Source: JAGXQV01 sp964451375 | GTDB taxonomy: Bacteria; Pseudomonadota; Gammaproteobacteria; Burkholderiales; Sulfuricellaceae | Assembly (NCBI GenBank): GCA_964451375.1 | Contig: CAYVIN010000081.1 | Coordinates: forward strand, 1 to 18,168 | Direction: 5' to 3' | Length of the DNA stretch: 18,168 nucleotides | Shown: positions 6,801 to 12,666 of the stretch, piece by piece | Numbering within the stretch: position 1 is the stretch's first letter | Layout: every line of letters begins with the position of its first letter | Program-made: the position numbers and the translations under genes | Notes under the pieces: model-generated | Seen by the model: the letters and a program-made list of their open reading frames with translations, nothing else | Told to the model about the DNA's origin: nothing | Databases searched by the model: none

Positions 6801-9251
6801 CCGCCGCGCTTTGCCACAGTCGAAAATCCGCTGCTGCTGGATGTCGAGACGATGGTGCGGCTTACTGGCGGAGAGTGGCGCGACCTGCCCGAAAATACGT
6901 TGCTGACGGGAATTTCCCACAGCAGGAAATATATTGCCAACGGCACACAGGGAAATTTGTACTTTCCAATCAATGAGGATACATCTGATTTTTCGTTTAC
7001 CGCCAGTCATGTCAACAATGTGGTCAATGCACTGCGGATGGGGGCTGTGGCGGCAGTAGCGCCTCGTGACGGGGCGGCATTGCCGCCGGGGACTCCGCAT
7101 TTACGTGTTGATGGGTTAATGACTGCCCTGGAAGCGTTGGGCGTTCATGTACGCGACAACCTCTACACTGGCAAACGGGTTCTGGTTACCGGCACCGAGG
7201 GTAAAACCGGCTTCAAATGTATGTTGCACCATGTCCTCGCTCCGCAGATTTCGACCCATGCAGTGCTTAACAGCACGAATATGGATTATTCGCTGTATGC
7301 GAGCTTCGCTTCGATTCGCCGCCAGGATCAAGTCGCCATTTTCGAAGCGGCGGGCACCCTCCCCGGACGGTGCCGACGGCGCAGTCTATTGGTCAAGCCC
7401 CACTTGTTTGTGATTACCGAAGTGGGTAACGAACACATCAATTATCACGGCAGCCAGCAAGGCGTAATCGACAGCAAGGCGGACATCGTTAGCGGCGCGG
7501 TTGATGGCGCTTATGGCATTCTGAATGCCGACAGCCTGAACTATCCAGCGGTGCGCAAGGCGGTGTTGGCGCGCCGTCGCCTGCCTTTGCTGTTGTTTGG
7601 CTCCAGCGCCGAATGTAATGGCCGTCTCCTCGGGTGTCGCTTCGAAAACAATGGGTGGAGCGTATCCGCCGAGATTGAAGGGGAAAAAGTTGAGTATCGC
7701 CTACCGCTGTTGGGTGAACACGCGCCACTGGCTTCGGTTTCGGTATTGCTCGCCGCGTATTACCTGGGGGCGGACGTAGCGCGCGCAGCGGCGCAACTTG
7801 CCGATTTTGTGCCCTATGAATCACAAGGCGTATTACGGCGCATACCCCACCGGGGCGGCGAATTCCTGCTTTTCGACAATGCCTCGCGTGCTTCGGTGCT
7901 GAGCTACCAGTCCGCCTTGCGCACGGCGGCCCGCCTTACTCCGCCGAACCCCGTCGGCAGGAAAGTGGCAATGATCGGGCAAATGATTTTCCTGGGTGAT
8001 GAAGCGCCAGGAGAACACGCACGTCTTGCCGAGTGGGTAGATGAGTCTGGATTCGACCGCATTATTTTCGTCGGCGAACATATGGAAACCACTTATTCCC
8101 GGCTCAGGAACCCGTCGGTTGTAGTAAAACGTTTTCCTTCCTATGATCGCCGCCATTCCGGCAAGGCGGAATTTCAGCGTTTGATTGATGCCTTGATGGA
8201 AGAGGCGCGGCCTGGTGATCTGGTGTTCGTCAAAGGTGAACTCGACGAAATGGGGGACTATTTGCGTTCGTTGGAAATCAAGCCCCCCCAGAATAAACCC
8301 CAACCAACCACAGCGCGTCCTGTGCCCAGCCGCAATGATTCAAGCGCGCTGTCCGGTCTTGTAAATATCAACCTGAATGATCTGCCGCGTTATAAGACGG
8401 CGATCAACGTGACTCGCCAAACTTGCTGGCAGAGTTATTTCCCGTTCCTGTTTTTTCACGGACAGAAAAGCAATAGCGAGTTTCTGATTGAGGAGGACTG
8501 CGGGTCGTTGTGCGTCTATCGTTTGAGAAGACAGCGCGAATCGCTTGATTTATGCCTTTTCATACTGCCGATGCCGTTTCAGGCGGATGTGCTGGAGCGT
8601 TGCCTGGAACGAGTGCGAACTTTCAACGGCGTGGCGCAGGCCAGTATTTTCCGGGTGGATGGCGAAGATATCCCTCTGTTTCAGAATCGCGCCAATACCC
8701 GCATTGTTGCCTGCCCGGATGAATACATTTATGCACCGGTGCGCTATCGGGATTTGTCCGGGCGCAAGAATCGGGATTTCCGGCGGGGCATCCAGGCGGT
8801 AGAGCGGTTGAGTGATGTCGAAGTGCTCAGCTATGACGTGACATATCAACAAAGCTGCGTCGCGCTGCTTGACCGGTGGGCGGAGATACAACAAACAAAG
8901 TACCAGAGCATCCTGTTTCAGGGGTATACCCGCAATTGTCTGGAACAATACCCATTGTTTCCGCGCAACGATTTGTTTGGAAAGGTGATTCGTATCGGCG
9001 GTGAAGTCGTTTCATTTGGCTTTGCCGGTGAAATCCGCGCCGGGATGGGTGATTTGTTTATTACTTATAGCGACCACGGTGTTGACGGCCTCAATAAATA
9101 CCTGATTTATTCACTTTTGCGCGAGATGGAAGGTTATGAGTTCGTCAATTCCGGTACCGCAGATACGCCAGGACTGGCGGCGGCGAAACAGGCCATTGGC
9201 CCGATTGCGATGCACCCGATGTTTCAGGTTTATGCCGGGCCTAAAGGCTGA
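3783..9251 (+). CDS. 1822-residue fusion: helical repeat, CapA-like, beta domain, APH kinase, Mur ligase, DUF2156-like
   Basis: ATG 3783 lies inside the end of the protease gene, with AGAGAAGG about 10 bases upstream. Domains in order: (1) residues about 25-110, TPR-like helices. (2) About 140-420, CapA/PGA_cap metallophosphatase-like, with GDVLLGR (D146), NLE (182-184), NNH (226-228), SPHWGGNW (H326) and GHSAH (H357, H360). (3) About 490-645, beta-rich, unassigned. (4) About 685-1000, aminoglycoside-phosphotransferase-like kinase: Lys in IFFKAL (K727), QGDLHMGN (D877, N882) and ADWG (D894); the usual His of HGD is Gln875. (5) About 1014-1496, Mur ligase with P-loop GTEGKT (1137-1142) and ITEVGNEHINYHGS. 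(6) About 1540-1822, GNAT fold resembling the DUF2156/lysyl-phosphatidylglycerol synthase C-terminus, ending with NSGTADTPGLAAAKQAIGP. No signal peptide or membrane helix is seen. Probably a multifunctional biosynthetic enzyme joining amino acids to a phosphorylated substrate; substrate unknown. Confidence 0.85.
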   Translation: MDTFQQSITDLRQVQNSQPEFPSDNQEDIFQASRNSLALARQCFSSGDIAAALEAAGKSAIVRRNWREPYCLIAEICFAQGDGRAGETYLQIAGNIVRPDQAVLNEACYDTDGFAQYCENIRRTTGNVGNGIPVSDDVIKLAAGGDVLLGRQMPGWVELNGTSWPFQGIAARLAAADLALVNLETSVSTLGDFLDKGGRQPYYYHNHPEMLDVLVDAGIQVVCMANNHALDYGREALVQQCDILDACGFVGFGAGRNEIEAATPRYIQAGDLIIAFIGIETETRCMCAAGDVPGIHHAEANETLRSVAGSLALARAFADIVIVSPHWGGNWQENPTPEFQTLARSLIDLGADAVLGHSAHVLQGVELYRGCPIVYDMGTLLFDRVAQGRMRYSALFELELSAGGVRRLGIVPVKLTNGQANLAEAQDANYICELIVDLSKALNPGIEFCRENESLFLECHPEKRPRRSLTASLPQPLSKTSTLERVPEQYRQLKSNLIYAEMPASCAWPVPVLVNRNLEVLGARFASPIRTGRGFVCEVYFRAASPVRPGRIEARIVGLNNVGQIAFEYLHPVSEGVHPPARWNRHDIICDRVFVRPGTNLADGVYDVYWHLRDLESGVDMPVESAQERVVAGKVFVGKLTVSQDAPPGVAGISDPLRIPHVPPAAPRISWVDSPSRYWVDHAQPWVAHALGEQGISFRADTVKLVRNNPWGLVLSIETDRGRIFFKALGPASRHEFHLLEGLAVRWPDRVPQPLATQTELAWMLMPDCGVSFLQIADRNERQKLWRVLLQHLAEIQIDSCREVAHWLDLGLPDRRLELLPSWFAQLLDNEQAIALDQPNGLQSVERDAARELLPHFKRCCLALAAQPLSAGLCQGDLHMGNILTRNSQVVLADWGAASVTHPFSDLLLIYDSGLQDNKPLGWFDWLDQAYLQPWSAATGKSVEALRTELHGVLWVAHIIRVLGWAKYDDKQGMVAKWIRLWLQRKTLLTNKLMVDSSAVIDSPIRPPRFATVENPLLLDVETMVRLTGGEWRDLPENTLLTGISHSRKYIANGTQGNLYFPINEDTSDFSFTASHVNNVVNALRMGAVAAVAPRDGAALPPGTPHLRVDGLMTALEALGVHVRDNLYTGKRVLVTGTEGKTGFKCMLHHVLAPQISTHAVLNSTNMDYSLYASFASIRRQDQVAIFEAAGTLPGRCRRRSLLVKPHLFVITEVGNEHINYHGSQQGVIDSKADIVSGAVDGAYGILNADSLNYPAVRKAVLARRRLPLLLFGSSAECNGRLLGCRFENNGWSVSAEIEGEKVEYRLPLLGEHAPLASVSVLLAAYYLGADVARAAAQLADFVPYESQGVLRRIPHRGGEFLLFDNASRASVLSYQSALRTAARLTPPNPVGRKVAMIGQMIFLGDEAPGEHARLAEWVDESGFDRIIFVGEHMETTYSRLRNPSVVVKRFPSYDRRHSGKAEFQRLIDALMEEARPGDLVFVKGELDEMGDYLRSLEIKPPQNKPQPTTARPVPSRNDSSALSGLVNINLNDLPRYKTAINVTRQTCWQSYFPFLFFHGQKSNSEFLIEEDCGSLCVYRLRRQRESLDLCLFILPMPFQADVLERCLERVRTFNGVAQASIFRVDGEDIPLFQNRANTRIVACPDEYIYAPVRYRDLSGRKNRDFRRGIQAVERLSDVEVLSYDVTYQQSCVALLDRWAEIQQTKYQSILFQGYTRNCLEQYPLFPRNDLFGKVIRIGGEVVSFGFAGEIRAGMGDLFITYSDHGVDGLNKYLIYSLLREMEGYEFVNSGTADTPGLAAAKQAIGPIAMHPMFQVYAGPKG

Positions 9252-9347
9252 ACGGAAATTCAACAATTGGCCCCACTTCTCGAAAATTCGCCACGCCAAT
9301 CTTTTCATCTCATCTGACGATTTTTACCAAATAAACATGAGGCGTCC

Positions 9348-12300
9348 ATGACTCGTATTACGGAACAGGGTTATCCCTGGACTGCCGCAGAACTTGCCGA
9401 CTGTACCGGCGGTAAATGGACGCAGTTGCCGACTCAACCTCATGCCGAACGGTTGGCTTATCTTTTGCGGCTGGTTGTTCCCGATGCGCTACTGGTCGCG
9501 CACGATGATCGCTGGGATTTCGGCATATCACCGAGCCTGATGGGGAAACTGCTCCCGAGTGTTTTCGGCGTCATCGCGCAGCGCGGAGTGAGCGGTATTC
9601 CTTCTTCTACGCCGATATTGTTCGTTGACGATATTTACGATGCTGTGTACCGGCTTGCCGTTGCGCGCCGGGCAGGTTTTCGGGGGCGTTCTGTTGTGGT
9701 AACGGGAAGCGCCGGAAAAAGCAGCGTTTGCAGAATGTTGCGCGACGTACTCAGCGGCTTTGGCAACTCCGTATGGGGAAACACCGAAATAGACAGCAAT
9801 CTGCCCGAACCGGTGGCGGCAGTGGTGGGGTCTATGCCAACGCGATCCGATGCGCTGGTTATCGAGATCGCCATCGGCAGGGTGGAGCGCAGTTCCCGTT
9901 TGGTGCGACCCGATGTGGCCATCGTTACCGCTATTTCCGAAGCGCACATGGCGCATTTTGGCTCGCTCAAACAAATCGCTCTGAAAAAGGCCGAGATATT
10001 CCGGGGATTGTCGCCCGATGGCGTGGCGGTCATCAATGGCGATGCGGATTGGGCTGAACTCCTTGTTGAACAGGCGAAAAAATATGTCCGCCGGGTTTTG
10101 ACCTATGGAACCAGACCTGACGCAAACGTACGGCTGGTGGATGCGGGCTTTGATGACAGCGGCAATTATCATGTCACGGCCAGTCTGGGCGACCGGCAGT
10201 TTTCATTTGAACTGGGTATCCCCGGAAAACACATGGCGATGAACGCCATGGCGGTTTTGGCCGCGAGCGAGGCGCTTGATTTGAACGTTGAAGAGGCTGC
10301 CGGATACCTTGTAAACAGCCGGGCCATTGCCGGGCGAGGCGCGTTAAACCGGATTGTGCTGACGGATGGCCGGCGTTTACGGGTTATTGATGAAAGTTAT
10401 AACGCCAACCCCCTGTCAGTTCGGGCGAGCCTGGAGAATCTCGCGGCAATGCCGGTTCAGGGGGGCGGGCGGCGCATCGCGGTGCTTGGCGATATGCTCG
10501 AACTTGGCCCGCAGAGTATTGAATTCCATGAGCAGTTGTTACCCTCGATAGAGGAAGCGCGTATCGATCAGGTTTATTTGATCGGCGGCCATATGTACCG
10601 GCTTTGGCAGCGTTTGCCCGAGAATAAAAAAGGCGGGTATGCCGGTTCCCGCGAAGCCTTGGTCAATATGCTGGTGCGCGATGTTCGCGATCAGGATTTA
10701 GTTTGTGTCAAGGCGTCAAATGGGATGCAACTGGGACGCGCCATCGAATCGCTGGCGGCCAAACCCGATACCCGGCGGTTGCCCCCGCAACCGCTGGTAT
10801 TAAAGGAACCCGCAGCCAGCTTTGTTTTCGATGTGACGAGCGGGGCGGTGCTTTTTGAACGTGATGCAGACCAGCATCATGCACCGGCCTCCCTGGTTAA
10901 GTTGATGACGTTATTCCTGGTTTTCGACGCGTTATCTGCCGGAAAAATCACCTTGGAGCAGCGATTTGCGATCAATCCAAAGGCGCGCAGCATCCGTGGT
11001 TCATCCGTTGACCTGAATGGCATAACGGAATTACTGGTACATGATGCGCTGGCTTTGATTGCAGTGGTGTCGGCCAATAACGTAACACTGGCGCTGGCCT
11101 TGCATCTGGCTGAATCGGTTGATCAATTTGTTGCGGCGATGAATCGCAAGGGGCGGGAACTGGGGCTGAACAATACCTTTTATGTCAATCCGACCGGACT
11201 TGATGCGACCGGCCAGCATACCTGCGCGAGGGATGTTGGATACTTGCTGGCGGGTTTGTACAAACATCACCCATCCCACCTCCACTGGCTGGCCTTGCGT
11301 TCCTGCGTGTTTCGCGGGGAGGTGTTGTATGCGACGAACCTGCTATTGGATCAGACCGTTGATATCCAGGCCGGCAAGACGGGAACTTCGCCGAAGGCGG
11401 GATGCAATATGGCTATCCTCGCCGTTGCACCGGATGGTCGAAAAATTGCTGCTGTGGTGTTGGGGGGCCGTGATGAACACCACCGGATGTTCCAGATGGC
11501 TTCTTTGCTGGAAGAGGCTGCATTGACCGATCCCGCAGGGCGGGGGCAAACCGGGAAATCGATTAACCTGGGGTCAGACAGCGTGGATATGTCGATTTCC
11601 GGGGATGTGTATTTCGGCGAATGGCATATGGTTAATCGGCGCAAGCGCGGACAGGAAGACATTCTGGCGAGGGGATACGGCGATACCTTCTCGGCATTCC
11701 GCTCCTTTCTTCGGGAAAGGCAACTGAATATTGCCAATTATGAAGCAGCTCTTACCAATCATGATGTTTCTCCATTTCAAGGGGCCAAGGAATATCTATT
11801 TCGCGGCGATCCCGAGAAATCCATTGCCTGCCTGCGCGAGGAGCGTATCGACGTAGTGACCCTCGCCAATAACCATCTGTTCGATTATGGATTTACCGGT
11901 TTGCAGGACACTCTGACGCATTTTGCAACAGCCGGAATTCCGGCAATCGGGGCGGGATACAATGCGCGCGAGGCGCTCACCCCATTGGAATTGATGGTCG
12001 AGAACACGGGCACACAGCGCCGGATAGCGCTGTTTTCCGGCTATCAGTTTACCGAGCAGCGCGAGAAGCGGAACCGCTGTTATGCTTTGCCCGGACGCTG
12101 GGGTGTTGCCTGCCTTTCCAGTATGTCCGACGCTATTAAGCGTTACCGGGAGAAGTGGCCGGATAGTTATATTGTTGCCATTCCCCATTGGGGAACCGAC
12201 TATCGCTGGGTATTGCCGTCTCAGCGAAGGAATGCGGAATGGCTATTGGCGGGGGGCGCGGATATTATCATTGGCCACGGCGCACATATGTTGCAGGAAA

Positions 12301-12638
12301 TTGAACGAATCAGCCGACGTTGGGTGATCTTCAGCCTGGGCAATTTTATCCTCAATGGGCAAGGTGAATACGCTAAAAGAAATGTGCCGCCTTACAGCCT
12401 GATTAGCCGGATTTCACTGCAACCCAGCGGAACCGGATGGGCGGGAGAACTGAAACTGTATCCGTTCGTCTCGGATAATCTGGCGACGAACTGGCATCCC
12501 CGCTTTGTTTTCGAGGAAGAATTCCTGGATATTGTTACACTATTGCAAGTAAGGGGCGCCAGAGGAGAAGCCGAAACTGAACTTGAATTCTCTGTTGACC
12601 AATATGGCTGGCATTTCAGATTCGATATTTCAAAATAA
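9348..12638 (+). CDS. 1096-residue fusion: MurF-like ligase, D,D-carboxypeptidase (S11/PBP5-like), CapA-like
   Basis: ATG 9348 is preceded by GAGG (9339-9342), 96 bp after the previous stop. Residues 1 to about 480 are a MurF-like ligase: P-loop TGSAGKSS (119-126), AISEAHMAHFGS, KKAEIF and DESYNANP (348-355), the signature of UDP-MurNAc-tripeptide:D-Ala-D-Ala ligase. Residues about 488-740 are a peptidase S11 domain with all three penicillin-binding motifs: SLVK (S515, K518), SAN (575-577) and KTG (677-679). Residues about 745-1050 are a second CapA-like metallophosphatase domain: GDVYFGE (D753), NNH (841-843), IPHWGTDY (H947) and GHGAH (H977, H980). There is no signal peptide or membrane segment, although S11 enzymes normally act in the periplasm. 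The key residues look intact in all three parts. It may ligate a dipeptide-like unit and trim it; the natural substrate is unknown. It is not assumed to be the cell's housekeeping murF. Confidence 0.87.
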   Translation: MTRITEQGYPWTAAELADCTGGKWTQLPTQPHAERLAYLLRLVVPDALLVAHDDRWDFGISPSLMGKLLPSVFGVIAQRGVSGIPSSTPILFVDDIYDAVYRLAVARRAGFRGRSVVVTGSAGKSSVCRMLRDVLSGFGNSVWGNTEIDSNLPEPVAAVVGSMPTRSDALVIEIAIGRVERSSRLVRPDVAIVTAISEAHMAHFGSLKQIALKKAEIFRGLSPDGVAVINGDADWAELLVEQAKKYVRRVLTYGTRPDANVRLVDAGFDDSGNYHVTASLGDRQFSFELGIPGKHMAMNAMAVLAASEALDLNVEEAAGYLVNSRAIAGRGALNRIVLTDGRRLRVIDESYNANPLSVRASLENLAAMPVQGGGRRIAVLGDMLELGPQSIEFHEQLLPSIEEARIDQVYLIGGHMYRLWQRLPENKKGGYAGSREALVNMLVRDVRDQDLVCVKASNGMQLGRAIESLAAKPDTRRLPPQPLVLKEPAASFVFDVTSGAVLFERDADQHHAPASLVKLMTLFLVFDALSAGKITLEQRFAINPKARSIRGSSVDLNGITELLVHDALALIAVVSANNVTLALALHLAESVDQFVAAMNRKGRELGLNNTFYVNPTGLDATGQHTCARDVGYLLAGLYKHHPSHLHWLALRSCVFRGEVLYATNLLLDQTVDIQAGKTGTSPKAGCNMAILAVAPDGRKIAAVVLGGRDEHHRMFQMASLLEEAALTDPAGRGQTGKSINLGSDSVDMSISGDVYFGEWHMVNRRKRGQEDILARGYGDTFSAFRSFLRERQLNIANYEAALTNHDVSPFQGAKEYLFRGDPEKSIACLREERIDVVTLANNHLFDYGFTGLQDTLTHFATAGIPAIGAGYNAREALTPLELMVENTGTQRRIALFSGYQFTEQREKRNRCYALPGRWGVACLSSMSDAIKRYREKWPDSYIVAIPHWGTDYRWVLPSQRRNAEWLLAGGADIIIGHGAHMLQEIERISRRWVIFSLGNFILNGQGEYAKRNVPPYSLISRISLQPSGTGWAGELKLYPFVSDNLATNWHPRFVFEEEFLDIVTLLQVRGARGEAETELEFSVDQYGWHFRFDISK

Positions 12639-12666
12639 CCATAAACCTATCCGGCAAGCAATCGAC

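Noticed and set aside
9252..9347. Possible promoter in the 96-bp gap between the two giant genes
   Set aside because: No -35/-10 pair with proper spacing and no terminator could be found, so cotranscription is assumed.
9348..10790. Housekeeping murF
   Set aside because: Fusion to S11 and CapA domains and lack of any mra/dcw cluster neighbours (murE, mraY, murD) argue for a dedicated paralogue.
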